Positions 40,951 to 50,572 of a stretch of DNA of 64,000 nt are shown here, in pieces. The DNA lies in assembly GCA_045544195.1 (NCBI GenBank), contig JAZPYO010000033.1, positions 1 to 64,000 of the forward strand, in the 5' to 3' direction. A program made the translations under genes and the position numbers. The notes under the pieces were generated by a model, which was given only the letters and a program-made list of their open reading frames with translations, had not been told where the DNA came from and searched no databases. The stretch is from RGIG7213 sp045544195. GTDB lineage: Bacteria; Bacillota; Clostridia; Oscillospirales; CAG-272. The first letter of the stretch is position 1. Every line of letters begins with the position of its first letter.

Positions 40951-42441
40951 TTATTGATTCTGAGCAAAGAACTGCTCCATTACCTTTTTTGTATGCTCAA
41001 ATGCGAGCTGTCTGTCCTGCTCTAGATATTCATACGGATATTTAGGGTTAAATATGCGTTCTATCTTAACATTTCTTTCGCCGACGAATTTTGTGACAGC
41101 GCCTGCACCTGCGGCAAATATGGAATGGATCTCCTCCATCATAAGAATATTGTATATTCCCTCTGTGCCCTTTTTACAGAAGCCTACGTTTTCAAAATTT
41201 CCAACGGCATTTTTTTGTCTGTACATATAGTACGGCAGATATCCTGCTTTTTTCGTCATTATCTGCGTGTAATCAACACACTTTGATATTTCGTAATTTT
41301 CCTTGTTCTCTCTTGAATATATCTGCGATCCCTCTTCCTTGAGAATGTCCGCGCTTCTTTTTACGCAGAACGTATGTGCTGTTATATTCTGAGGATCAAG
41401 CTCGATTATTTTATCAAGTGTATAGCTGTACGAATCAAAATCGTCCGTCGGCAAGCCTATTATAAGGTCGGTATTTATACACGGTATACCGCTTTTCTGC
41501 GCCATTTCATAAGCCTTAAAAAACATCTCCGCTGTGTGATGTCTGTCTATCTCACGAAGCACGAAATTGTTGAGCGTCTGCGGATTTATGCTTATCCTCG
41601 TCACGTTGTGATCCTTTGCGCTCTGCAGCTTTTTTTCGCTTATCGTATCGGGTCTGCCCGCTTCCAGAGTAAACTCATCAAGCACCGATGTATCAAACAG
41701 CTTGTCTATGTACGATAAAAGGTCCTCAAGCTGAGATTCGTCCAGCGTTGTAGGAGTGCCGCCGCCTATATATATCGTTTTCAGCTTGAAGCCCGATTCA
41801 TCTATCTGACGCTTTATCATCGAAAGCTCCAGCTTCAGTGCCTGAATATACGCAGGTATCAGCGCAAGGAGCTTTTTTGTAGTAAAGCTGACAAATGAAC
41901 AGTATGAGCATCTTGTGGGACAAAACGGTATTGATATGTATACAGAGCAGGTATCAAGCGGGTATTTTTTGATTATCTTTGATTCGTTGCGCGCAATATC
42001 GGTTGCAAGCGTCGCCTTTTTGTGATATACGAGATAATCGTTACGCAGAGCCTTTACCGTCTGCTCCTTCGTCATTCCCGAATTAAGATAATCAAGCACG
42101 ATCTTTGTAGGACGTACTCCCGTCATTATCCCCCACGACGGAGTATATCCGAAAAACTTTTTTGCAGCATCAAAGAAGGCTTTGCTTGCCGCCATATTTT
42201 CTGTTTTTTTCTTCGGTAAGGATGTATAAGGCTCTCTGTGGCTTCTCGTTACCGATCTTTCACCTATGCATACAGTAGCCTCTGCCTGCGCGCCCTCGTC
42301 ATCCGTGGTAAGCTTAACGGTGACAACGGGCGTCGAGGCGGTTATCTCCTCGGATTCGGAAAATTTCGCCCCCGGGAAAAACAGCAAGCACAGCGTTTGC
42401 AGATAGTATCTGCCGAGATCTCCGTGTATTATCAGCTTCAT
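40951..42441 (-). CDS. hemZ: Coproporphyrinogen dehydrogenase HemZ-type radical SAM protein
   Basis: Oxygen-independent coproporphyrinogen III dehydrogenase-like enzyme (496 aa). An N-terminal region (about 1-155) peculiar to HemZ contains GIMTGVRPTKIV; the radical SAM core has CPTRCSYCSF (three cluster cysteines in CX3CX2C), YIGGGTPTTL, EAGRPD, INPQTL and DLIIGLPTD. YYMYRQKN is in the HemN-type C-terminal region. Haem synthesis genes are not nearby. It overlaps dtd by 4 bp. The family placement is firm, but actual porphyrin chemistry in this organism is unproven. Confidence 0.92.
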   Translation of the reverse strand: MKLIIHGDLGRYYLQTLCLLFFPGAKFSESEEITASTPVVTVKLTTDDEGAQAEATVCIGERSVTRSHREPYTSLPKKKTENMAASKAFFDAAKKFFGYTPSWGIMTGVRPTKIVLDYLNSGMTKEQTVKALRNDYLVYHKKATLATDIARNESKIIKKYPLDTCSVYISIPFCPTRCSYCSFVSFTTKKLLALIPAYIQALKLELSMIKRQIDESGFKLKTIYIGGGTPTTLDESQLEDLLSYIDKLFDTSVLDEFTLEAGRPDTISEKKLQSAKDHNVTRISINPQTLNNFVLREIDRHHTAEMFFKAYEMAQKSGIPCINTDLIIGLPTDDFDSYSYTLDKIIELDPQNITAHTFCVKRSADILKEEGSQIYSRENKENYEISKCVDYTQIMTKKAGYLPYYMYRQKNAVGNFENVGFCKKGTEGIYNILMMEEIHSIFAAGAGAVTKFVGERNVKIERIFNPKYPYEYLEQDRQLAFEHTKKVMEQFFAQNQ

Positions 42442-42887
42442 TTCATCGCTTCCGTATCAAGATATATTGTAAACGGTCCGTCGTTTTCTATGCTTACCTT
42501 CATATCCGCACCGAACCGTCCTGTCTGCACATCAGGCACTAAAGACCTTGCATACTGAACAAAATATTCATACAGCCTTTCCGCCTTATCGGGTGCTGCC
42601 GATGAGAAAAACTCCGGACGGTTGCCGTGTGTGCAGTTTGCGTAAAGCGTAAACTGCGATACGACGAGCATACTGCCGCCCACCTGTGAAAGCGACAGAT
42701 TTATCCTTTCGTTTTCGTCCTCGAATATTCTCATTTTTACGATCTTGTCACACAGCTTTTTTGCGCTCTGCTCATCATCGTCCTTGCCGACACCGAGAAA
42801 TACAAGGTAACCTGTGCCGCATTTGCCCGTTATGCTTCCGTCAACTCTGACGCACGCGCTGCTGACTCTTTGAATTATTGCTCTCAT
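42438..42887 (-). CDS. dtd: D-aminoacyl-tRNA deacylase
   Basis: Removes D-amino acids and glycine misattached to tRNA. A 149-residue DTD with the two active-site motifs SQFTLYA (about residues 77-83) and NDGPFTIYL near the end, and the start MRAIIQRVSSACVRVDG. It lies between rel (14 bp upstream) and hemZ; rel-dtd is one of the most conserved gene pairs in Bacillota. Confidence 0.97.
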   Translation of the reverse strand: MRAIIQRVSSACVRVDGSITGKCGTGYLVFLGVGKDDDEQSAKKLCDKIVKMRIFEDENERINLSLSQVGGSMLVVSQFTLYANCTHGNRPEFFSSAAPDKAERLYEYFVQYARSLVPDVQTGRFGADMKVSIENDGPFTIYLDTEAMK

Positions 42888-42901
42888 TATATTGCCTTTC
42901 C

Positions 42902-45115
42902 TTACGCTCTCGTAACCGTCTCAACGTCCTTTATCGAGCGCATTCTTCCCATTATCTGATACAAATGCTCTGTATTGCGGCAGGCAACGCTCAGACATAT
43001 CGTAATGCCGTTGTCGCTGCTTTGCATATTTATTGATATCAGCGTAACACGCATTTCCGCAACCGCCGCCGTAAGATCCGCCATTACAGTCAGACTGTTA
43101 TGAGCCATAACGCATATCGCTGCCTCGAATTCACCGTTGGGGCTTTCCTGCGCCCATTCGGCACTGACTATCCTGTTTTTGTTTTCGGGATTTTTCAGCT
43201 GCGATTTTATATTATCACAATCCGCTCTGTGAATAGATATTCCGAAGCCCTTCGTTATAAAGCCGATCACCGCATCGCCGTGAACGGGATTGCAGCATTT
43301 TGAAAACTTTACAACGCAGCCGTCAACACCGTCAACGATAACGCCGCTTGTGGATTTTTTGAGCTTCTTTTTGCCTGCCTGTGCAAGATCGTCAAGCGTG
43401 GGCTTTTCCGTTACAGAGGACGGCTTTACTATTCTTTCAAACTCGTCCTTCAGCTTTGCTGATATCTTGGATACGGTAAGACCGCCGTATCCTATTATGT
43501 TATACGCATCGTCAACGTCCTGGATGCCCACACGCTTTGCGACTGTAAGCATTACCTCGTTTCTCTGCGCTTCCGTGAACGTAAATCCGAAGCGGCGAAG
43601 CTCCTTTTCGACCTCTGCCTTACCCATAACGATATTTTCGTTACGCTGCTCCTTTTTGAACCACTGACGTATCTTGTTGCGGGCATCGCCCGTTTTTACT
43701 ATCTTAAGCCAGTCGCGGCTCGGCCCTTTTGACTGTGTTGACGTAAGTATCTCAACGATCTCACCGTTTGAAAGAACGTGATCTATCGGCACTATCATAC
43801 CGTTGACCTTTGCCCCGACCATCTTATTTCCGACCGCGGAGTGTATTGCATAGGCAAAATCAATTACAGTCGCCCCGAACGGCAAAGCTATAACATCGCC
43901 CTTGGGAGTAAATGCGAATACCTCATCCTGAAAAACATCTATCTTCAGAGCGTTGAAAAACTCGTCGGGATCCTTTGTGTCATTTTCTGTTTCAACAAAT
44001 TCCGCGATCCACTTGAGCTTTCTGTCGATGTCGGCATTTGCCGATGCGCCCGTTTTGTATTTCCAGTTTGCCGCAACGCCGTATTCTGCTATCTGATGCA
44101 TCTCGTGTGTTCTGATCTGTACCTCAAACGGAATACCGTCTCTGCCTATTACCGTTGTATGCAGGCTTCGGTACATATTCGTCTTCGGAGTCGATATATA
44201 ATCCTTGAAGCGTCCGGGCATAGACTTGAACATATCGTGTATTATACCGAGAACGGTATAGCACTCCAGCTCCGTATCGACTATTATTCTTATTGCATAA
44301 AAGTCATATATCTCATCAAAGCTCTTGTTCTGGTTATACATTTTCTTGTATATGCTGTATACCGACTTTACCCTGCCCTGCAGCTTGAATTTGATGCCGT
44401 TTTCCACGAGCTTTTCGGAAACGAGATCCTTTGCCTTTTGCAAAAAGTCCTTATTTTCACCGAACTTTTTGCGTATATCCATACGCACCTCCTCGTAGCC
44501 GATCGGGTCAAGGTACGAAAGCGAACGCTTTTCAAGCTCCTGCTTCATTTTCTGTATTCCGAGTCTGTGAGCAAGCGGCGCGTACACGTACATCGTTTCA
44601 AGAGCGATCACACGGCGTTTTTCCTCGCTTTTGGCATCAAGCGTACGCATATTATGCACCCTGTCGCACAGCTTGATAAACAGAACTCTTATATCCTTTG
44701 ACATTGCAAGGAACATTTTACGCAGGTTTTCAATATGCGCCTCTTCCTTGTCTACAAACGGTATGTCAACGAGCTTTGTCAAGCCGTCAACAAGCTCCGC
44801 AACGGGCTGACCGAACATTTTTCTGATCTTCGCAAGGTCAGTTTTGTCAGAGCAGTCCTCTACGGTATCGTGAAGCAGCGCCGCGCATATGGAATCCGTA
44901 TCAAGACCAAGCCCCGCGGCGATCTTTGCCACGGCTATGGGGTGTGATATATACGGCTCTCCGCTTTGTCGGAACTGCCCTTCGTGAAGCATATCTGCAT
45001 ACTCGTAAGCACGCATTATCTTCTCATTATCGTATTTCTTCCCTGTAAGCTCCAATTCCGTCATTAACTGCTCGACGGTATTCGGGGTGTTCATTTCTTC
45101 TCTGTTTTCGTCCAT
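42902..45115 (-). CDS. rel: Bifunctional (p)ppGpp synthetase/hydrolase
   Basis: Makes and degrades the alarmone (p)ppGpp. Order: HD hydrolase (residues about 45-190, ALLHDTVED with the metal HD), synthetase (about 230-350, SVYSIYKKM and YRSLHT), TGS (about 395-455, VFAFTPKGDVIALP), zinc-finger/helical region and C-terminal ACT domain. The loop RFKD matches the RXKD motif of bifunctional enzymes rather than the EXDD of monofunctional RelA. 737 aa is normal. Start ATG 45115; recJ ends 12 bp upstream. Confidence 0.96.
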   Translation of the reverse strand: MDENREEMNTPNTVEQLMTELELTGKKYDNEKIMRAYEYADMLHEGQFRQSGEPYISHPIAVAKIAAGLGLDTDSICAALLHDTVEDCSDKTDLAKIRKMFGQPVAELVDGLTKLVDIPFVDKEEAHIENLRKMFLAMSKDIRVLFIKLCDRVHNMRTLDAKSEEKRRVIALETMYVYAPLAHRLGIQKMKQELEKRSLSYLDPIGYEEVRMDIRKKFGENKDFLQKAKDLVSEKLVENGIKFKLQGRVKSVYSIYKKMYNQNKSFDEIYDFYAIRIIVDTELECYTVLGIIHDMFKSMPGRFKDYISTPKTNMYRSLHTTVIGRDGIPFEVQIRTHEMHQIAEYGVAANWKYKTGASANADIDRKLKWIAEFVETENDTKDPDEFFNALKIDVFQDEVFAFTPKGDVIALPFGATVIDFAYAIHSAVGNKMVGAKVNGMIVPIDHVLSNGEIVEILTSTQSKGPSRDWLKIVKTGDARNKIRQWFKKEQRNENIVMGKAEVEKELRRFGFTFTEAQRNEVMLTVAKRVGIQDVDDAYNIIGYGGLTVSKISAKLKDEFERIVKPSSVTEKPTLDDLAQAGKKKLKKSTSGVIVDGVDGCVVKFSKCCNPVHGDAVIGFITKGFGISIHRADCDNIKSQLKNPENKNRIVSAEWAQESPNGEFEAAICVMAHNSLTVMADLTAAVAEMRVTLISINMQSSDNGITICLSVACRNTEHLYQIMGRMRSIKDVETVTRA

Positions 45116-45127
45116 ATATCCAATATC

Positions 45128-47239
45128 TCATCTCACATTAAGTTTGTTGTATAAGACCGATGTTTCAAGCGGTCTTTTTTCTGTTTGCGGCAAAAGCGTA
45201 AAATTGAACTGCAGCGGTGTATTCCACGTTCCCTTTATAAATCCGAGCTCTGTAAAAACGTCAGTTATCAAACGGAGCTTTACGTAGCTTATGCCGAGCC
45301 GATCTGTGATATGCAGGGCATATACAACACCGTCAGGTGCGTTTTTCAAATATTTGAACACGTTTATACACTCATCTCTGTTCGGCACGTGCAGTGCTGA
45401 GGGAAGTATTCTGTCGTTCAAAATATCCTCATATAAAAGCACATCGCTTTGTATTTCACACTGCTGCTCATTTGAAAGCTCTATATCACGCACGATCATC
45501 TGACGTTTTTTTGCGCCTCTGAACTCGTTTATACCGAGATTGAAAAGTATATCGACGGTATTGCCGCTGCAAACGCCTATGCTTTCGGGGCTTCTGCCGA
45601 ACATCACACACTGAAATCTTTCCTTTCCCTTTTTCAGCGTCAGCCTCGTATGCTTGTTCGTAGAGGTTGAGGCGATGCTTTCCACACTCGCTTCACGCAA
45701 AACGAAAAGCGGAGTAGGATTCGACGTTCCGTAAGGCTCAAGCAATGAAAGCTCGCTTGCCAGCTCCAGCGTTATCTCATCCTCGGAAAGCTCCATATCA
45801 GCGTATATCTTTTTGACAGTATCCTCATCTGTTATATTCTTTTCTGCGTATTCCTCTATACTGCGTTTGAAGTTTGGAAGCCCGTCAGCGCTTACAGTAA
45901 GTCCTGCCGCCAGAGCGTGACCGCCGAACCGTTCAAGAAATTCAGAGCATTCGCAAAGAGCGCCGTGAAGATTAAAGCCCTCAATGCTTCTGCCTGAGCC
46001 CTTGCCGACTGCTTTGTCCTCGCCCTCGAATGATATAAGTATCGATGGCACATTATACTTTTCCGTCAGCTTCGATGCAACTATACCTATAACGCCGTGA
46101 TGCCAATCGCTGTGATCGAGCACGAGTATCTTCTTGCCGAACGCAAGATCGTTTTGGGCTATCATGGATTCTGCCTGCTCCATGATCTTCTGCTCCTCGT
46201 TCTGACGGTCCACATTGGCATCGCAAAGCTGTCGGGCAATATTATTTGCACATTCCTCATCATCAGTCAAAAGCAGCTCGACTGCTATCTGGGCAGTCCC
46301 CATTCTTCCTGCGGCATTTATCCTCGGCGCTATCGTGAAGCTGATAGTAGATGAGGTTATTTTCTTATTATCGTCTGATGATATTCCGCACGCCTTGATA
46401 AGTGCGGCAAGACCTGTGTTTTCGCTTTCGGACAGTCTGATCAGACCGTAGCTTACTATAAGACGGTTTTCATCCGTAAGCGGCATAACATCGGCAACCG
46501 TGCCTATCGCCGTAAGATCGGAATAGGTGTTGCACACACGGCTCAAAGCCTCTATATTCTTTTCGGCATCCTGATGCTTTGTTGAAAGGCTGCCTGTCGC
46601 CCTGTATTGCTCGCATGCGGATATGAGCTTGAATACAACGCCGACACCTGCCAGCTCCTTGAAGGGATATGCGCTGTCAGGGCGCTTTGGATTTACTATC
46701 GCCGCGGCGTTCGGAAGAGTCTGTCCGCATTCGTGGTGATCTGTAACGATAACGTCAATTCCTCTTTCGTTTGCAAATTCCACCTCGACTGTTGCCGTAA
46801 TGCCCGTATCCACCGTAACTATAAGCTGTGTTCCGCCGTTTATCAGCTTTTCTATTGCGTCCGTATTCAGACCGTAGCCCTCTGTTCCTCTGTTCGGTAT
46901 GTAATAATCAACATTTCCGCCAAGAGACTTTATGTATTTATAAAGCGAGCAAACGCTTGTAATACCGTCAACGTCATAGTCGCCGTATATCGTTATTTTC
47001 TCGTGTTTTTCTATTCCTTGCATCAGACGCTGCACCGCTTTTGCCATATCGGACAGTAAAAACGGGTCGTGCAGTACCGATGTATCCTTCGTTATATAGT
47101 GCCTTGCCTGTGCAGCATCGGTGTATCCTCTGCCTGCCAGAAGCGCACCCATGGGGTATTGTAAGCCGAGATCCTCAGCAAGCTCTTTTGCGCAGGAATC
47201 GTCATACGGCTTTATGATCCACTTATTCTTACTTAACAT
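45128..47239 (-). CDS. recJ: Single-stranded-DNA exonuclease RecJ
   Basis: 5'-3' ssDNA exonuclease of the DHH family. Core motifs: IYGDYDVDGITS, VTVDTGI, VTDHHECG, NPKRPDS, APRINAAGRMG and, after a central connector, a DHHA1 portion with GSGRSIEGFNLHGAL and FGGHALAAG. An OB domain follows, and the last about 120 residues form a winged-helix-like extension (DRLGISYVKLRLITDVFTELG), as in other Bacillota RecJ (703 aa). Gene order recJ-rel-dtd is typical. Start ATG 47239, 19 bp after the RseC-like gene. Confidence 0.95.
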   Translation of the reverse strand: MLSKNKWIIKPYDDSCAKELAEDLGLQYPMGALLAGRGYTDAAQARHYITKDTSVLHDPFLLSDMAKAVQRLMQGIEKHEKITIYGDYDVDGITSVCSLYKYIKSLGGNVDYYIPNRGTEGYGLNTDAIEKLINGGTQLIVTVDTGITATVEVEFANERGIDVIVTDHHECGQTLPNAAAIVNPKRPDSAYPFKELAGVGVVFKLISACEQYRATGSLSTKHQDAEKNIEALSRVCNTYSDLTAIGTVADVMPLTDENRLIVSYGLIRLSESENTGLAALIKACGISSDDNKKITSSTISFTIAPRINAAGRMGTAQIAVELLLTDDEECANNIARQLCDANVDRQNEEQKIMEQAESMIAQNDLAFGKKILVLDHSDWHHGVIGIVASKLTEKYNVPSILISFEGEDKAVGKGSGRSIEGFNLHGALCECSEFLERFGGHALAAGLTVSADGLPNFKRSIEEYAEKNITDEDTVKKIYADMELSEDEITLELASELSLLEPYGTSNPTPLFVLREASVESIASTSTNKHTRLTLKKGKERFQCVMFGRSPESIGVCSGNTVDILFNLGINEFRGAKKRQMIVRDIELSNEQQCEIQSDVLLYEDILNDRILPSALHVPNRDECINVFKYLKNAPDGVVYALHITDRLGISYVKLRLITDVFTELGFIKGTWNTPLQFNFTLLPQTEKRPLETSVLYNKLNVR

Positions 47240-47258
47240 TTATCTGCAATCTTTCTTG

Positions 47259-47678
47259 TTATTTTACGATCTCGGTTATCTTCATTCTGTGCTTTTTTTT
47301 CTTTACGCTTTTTTCGATCAAAAGAATGGCGATATACGATACTGCAATTCCACCCAATGCTCCGAGCGGGGCGTAATTACTGAAATTCAAAATGCACATT
47401 ATACCATAGCAAAGCGCCGCAACTATAAGGGGCAATATAAACAGCAGCGCAGCAGAGGCTATAACATATTCGGACGATGCCTGCACTATAACAGTATCGC
47501 CCACCTGCGCTGAGATCGGATTGTCAACTGAGCATTCAAATCTGTCGTCTCCCAAAAACAGATCGCACGCACCGCACGCCTTTTCCGATGCGTGACATTC
47601 CGCACAGGCGCTTTTTCTTTCCACTCTGACGGTCGCCTCTTTTCCGCTGACCGCTATTACCGTACATTTTGCCGTCAT
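47259..47678 (-). CDS. RseC/SoxR-reducing-type membrane protein
   Basis: A 139-residue protein with a soluble N-terminal domain of RseC type (ATVRVERKSACAECHA, CGACDLFLGDDRFEC: four or more Cys arranged as CxxC-x-CxxC-like) and two membrane spans (about 67-88 and 93-115, with a basic tail KSVKKKKHRMK). The Cys pattern follows RseC proteins, which in Clostridia may carry or reduce electrons near Rnf-like complexes; here no rnf genes are present. It lies in the cdaA unit between an FAD enzyme and recJ, so a redox partnership with the FAD protein is plausible. Confidence 0.83.
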   Translation of the reverse strand: MTAKCTVIAVSGKEATVRVERKSACAECHASEKACGACDLFLGDDRFECSVDNPISAQVGDTVIVQASSEYVIASAALLFILPLIVAALCYGIMCILNFSNYAPLGALGGIAVSYIAILLIEKSVKKKKHRMKITEIVK

Positions 47679-47700
47679 TTACAAAAGCCTTTCATTCAGT

Positions 47701-49281
47701 TTACGATTCCATTATCGCCTTAGCGACCTTTATTCCGTCTATCGCGGCGCTCGTTATGCCGCCTGCGTATCCTGCGCCCTCGCCGCACGGATAAACGTTT
47801 TTCACGCTTATGCTTTGAAAAGCGTCATTACGTACTATACGGACGGGTGATGACGTTCTCGTTTCAACGCCCGTGAGCGGTACATCACACCTTGCAAAGC
47901 CCTTGATCCTTCTGTCAAAGGAGTTAAGACCGTCCTTCAGCGACTGTACTATGAATTCGGGGAATATCTGCTTTATATCGCAAAGGGTATATTTACCGTT
48001 CATATAAGACGGAGTATATCCGGGCGCGCTTCCGAAAGCGCCATTCATAAGATCTCCAACGGTTGTAACGGGGGCAGAATAGTCGCCCCCCGCCTTGATG
48101 AATGCGTTTTTCTCAAGACCTCTTTGGAAATCTATGGCTGTCTGCGGAGTATTGCCGTAATCGGACGGAAACACCGACACGCATACTGCGCAGTTTGCAT
48201 AAACACCGTCTCTTGCGCTGTAGCTCATACCGTTGGTGCATATTTCTCCGCCCTCGGATGATGACGGCACGACAACGCCGCCGGGACACATACAAAACGT
48301 ATACGCCCCTCTGCCGCCTGCCTTTTTATCTGCAAGAGCATACTCGCCCTTCGGCAAAAGATGTGCGTATTTATCACAAAGATCGCCGTAAAGCCCCTCG
48401 TCGATATCCCTTTGCAGATGCTCTATACGGACGCCCACCGAATAAGGCTTTGCGATCATATCAAAGCCGTTTTTCATAAGCATACCGTACGTATCACGGG
48501 CACTATGGCCTATTGCAAGGATCACCCTGTCAAACTCTTGTGCCGAGCCGTTTGAAAGTGTAACCGTCACCCTGCCGTTTTTTTCATCTATTCTGTCAAC
48601 TCTCGTGTTGTAATGAACGCTTCCGCCATTTGAAACAACGGCATCGGATATCCCCTTTACAACACTTCTTAAAATATCTGTGCCGATGTGAGGCTTTGCG
48701 CTCGTCAGAACGCTTTTCGGCGCGCCGAAGCGTACAAGCTTTTTCAGAACGTAATTGCACATAGGATCATTTATTCTTGTATACAGCTTACCGTCAGAAA
48801 ACGTTCCTGCACCGCCTGCGCCGAACTGCACATTGGTTTCAGTATCAAGCACTCCTGTGCTTATAAATCTGTCAACGGCATTCACTCTTTGCTCTACATT
48901 GCCGCCCCGCTCATACACAACGGGAGCAAATCCGTATTCTGAAAGCAGGAGCGATGCAAACATTCCGCACGGACCGAAGCCGACGACACACACACTTTTT
49001 TTGCCGTTCGGGCGAACTGTAACATCAATATCATCCGCAGGCTCAGCGCCCTTTATATGCGAAAGCCTTGCGCCGTTCGGCACAGACACCGAAACGGAAT
49101 AAACGTACATAGGCTCGCTTCTTTTACGCATATCCAATGAACGCTTGTATACAGCAGCATCACAAGCATCCGATGCACCTGCACGCTTGCGTGCGATGTC
49201 TGTTGCCGCTTTATCAAGCTCGCTGACCGTCTTGCCGACCGACAGCGGTATCTTTATGTCCTTTATTATCAGCTTTTTCAC
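47701..49281 (-). CDS. FAD-dependent dehydrogenase (COG2509 type)
   Basis: A 526-residue flavoprotein. An N-terminal ferredoxin-like/S5-like segment (about 1-85, with KRSLDMRKRSEPMYVYSV) is followed by FAD-binding VCVVGFGPCGMFASLLLSEYG, FGAGGAGTFSDGKL, VILAIGHSARDTYGM, CMCPGGVVVPSSSEGG and the end VYPCGEGAGYAGGITSAAIDG. This is the pattern of the 'uncharacterised FAD-dependent dehydrogenases' found widely in Bacillota. Its substrate is not known. It overlaps cdaR by 4 bp. Confidence 0.9.
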   Translation of the reverse strand: MKKLIIKDIKIPLSVGKTVSELDKAATDIARKRAGASDACDAAVYKRSLDMRKRSEPMYVYSVSVSVPNGARLSHIKGAEPADDIDVTVRPNGKKSVCVVGFGPCGMFASLLLSEYGFAPVVYERGGNVEQRVNAVDRFISTGVLDTETNVQFGAGGAGTFSDGKLYTRINDPMCNYVLKKLVRFGAPKSVLTSAKPHIGTDILRSVVKGISDAVVSNGGSVHYNTRVDRIDEKNGRVTVTLSNGSAQEFDRVILAIGHSARDTYGMLMKNGFDMIAKPYSVGVRIEHLQRDIDEGLYGDLCDKYAHLLPKGEYALADKKAGGRGAYTFCMCPGGVVVPSSSEGGEICTNGMSYSARDGVYANCAVCVSVFPSDYGNTPQTAIDFQRGLEKNAFIKAGGDYSAPVTTVGDLMNGAFGSAPGYTPSYMNGKYTLCDIKQIFPEFIVQSLKDGLNSFDRRIKGFARCDVPLTGVETRTSSPVRIVRNDAFQSISVKNVYPCGEGAGYAGGITSAAIDGIKVAKAIMES

Positions 49282-50558
49282 GAGAACACCACGGGAATTG
49301 AATAATCGCCTATAACGTATACGGGAGATGCGGGATTTGACGGAGTCCTCAGCACTATGCTGAGCGGCACGTTATGTCTGCCCGTTACATCGCCGTATTC
49401 AGACAGATCAAGCGTGACTGCAATGTCGTCCGACGTCATATATGCGGAATACGAGCTGTTCTTATCCATTCTGACAAGAACGTTTACAACCGATTCGCCT
49501 ATTTCGTACATTTTGTCTGCAGGGGCGTTTATGACGAACATCTTTTCAGCGCCGACTGCAAATTTTTTCGTAACAGTACCCGTGTGCTTTATATCGACCG
49601 TGACATTTTCGTACCCGCTGAGATTTTCGACACCGTCGGGCAAAACGATCTTTGCGTTGATAACGGTATCGTCTGTTATCTGAGTTTCATCAACGGTCGA
49701 AACAACTATGCTCGTGATTGCATCGACCGCGCTTGCCTCGCCTCTGACCGTGATCTTTGACGGAGTGACCGTCACGGTCGTGTTGTTACTGTTATAATAG
49801 CCGTTCTTTGACGATATTTCAAGCGGTATCTCCTTTTCCTTAAGGACAGTTATATATACCGTTACCTCGCTTTTGTCAACGGTAACGTACGGGCTTGAAA
49901 ACTCCTTTCCGTCGGTATCGTAAAGAACGACGGGGGCAACTATCGTGACCGAATCGGATATTACGCCGGGCGATACCGTAACGCCTGCGTGAGAGATCCT
50001 TTCAAGAACATCGACCGGGCCCTCTACGGATATATATCCCTTGCCCTTTATCTCGGTGCTTATCGTACTGCCTGACGGGATCTGATAATCGGTTGCTGTG
50101 ACCTTTATAGGAATCTGATTTTTCTGGTTTACGGATATGTATACCGTTATTTTTTCAGGGTATACGCTCGACAAGGTGATACCGTTTTCAAGTCTTACAT
50201 TCACGGGCAGAGAATACTGACCTGCCTGTGTAAGACCGCTTGCATCAACATATACTGAAATATCGCCTTTTTTCAGGGCATTTATATCTGCATATCTGCC
50301 CGAAACGGTAACATCTGCCATCTCGCCGCTTCCGTAAAGAACGGAAAGCTCGCTTGACACTCCCGTAATTTCAATTTCATTTGACGAAAACGTTTTTTCC
50401 TCAAGCCTTGTATCTGTGCCTACGGCGTAAAACCATATAAATAAAGCTACCACCACGGCAAGCACCTTGGCAATATGATCCGCTATTCTGTTCGGCTTCA
50501 CCTTAAGCTCGCCGTTGTTTTCACCGTTGTCCTGCGTGTTATTGAACTGCTCTGTCAT
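49278..50558 (-). CDS. cdaR: YbbR-domain regulator of diadenylate cyclase
   Basis: Membrane-anchored partner of CdaA. After a short acidic/Asn-rich cytoplasmic tail (residues 1-25) comes one span (about 28-48, VLAVVVALFIWFYAVGT) and then four YbbR-like beta domains outside the cell (repeated patterns such as VSGRYADINAL, VEGPVDVLERISHAG and VRGEASAVDAITS). 426 aa. CdaR modulates c-di-AMP synthesis through contact with CdaA. It starts ATG 50558, 14 bp after cdaA. The cdaA-cdaR pair is conserved, but glmM, normally third, is replaced by other genes. Confidence 0.92.
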   Translation of the reverse strand: MTEQFNNTQDNGENNGELKVKPNRIADHIAKVLAVVVALFIWFYAVGTDTRLEEKTFSSNEIEITGVSSELSVLYGSGEMADVTVSGRYADINALKKGDISVYVDASGLTQAGQYSLPVNVRLENGITLSSVYPEKITVYISVNQKNQIPIKVTATDYQIPSGSTISTEIKGKGYISVEGPVDVLERISHAGVTVSPGVISDSVTIVAPVVLYDTDGKEFSSPYVTVDKSEVTVYITVLKEKEIPLEISSKNGYYNSNNTTVTVTPSKITVRGEASAVDAITSIVVSTVDETQITDDTVINAKIVLPDGVENLSGYENVTVDIKHTGTVTKKFAVGAEKMFVINAPADKMYEIGESVVNVLVRMDKNSSYSAYMTSDDIAVTLDLSEYGDVTGRHNVPLSIVLRTPSNPASPVYVIGDYSIPVVFS

Positions 50559-50572
50559 CGTGCTTACCTCCT

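Noticed and set aside
43778..44701. Long open frame on the plus strand opposite rel (about 307 codons)
   Set aside because: Antisense to an unmistakable rel gene, with Tyr/Cys/His-rich low-quality composition; rejected as a shadow.
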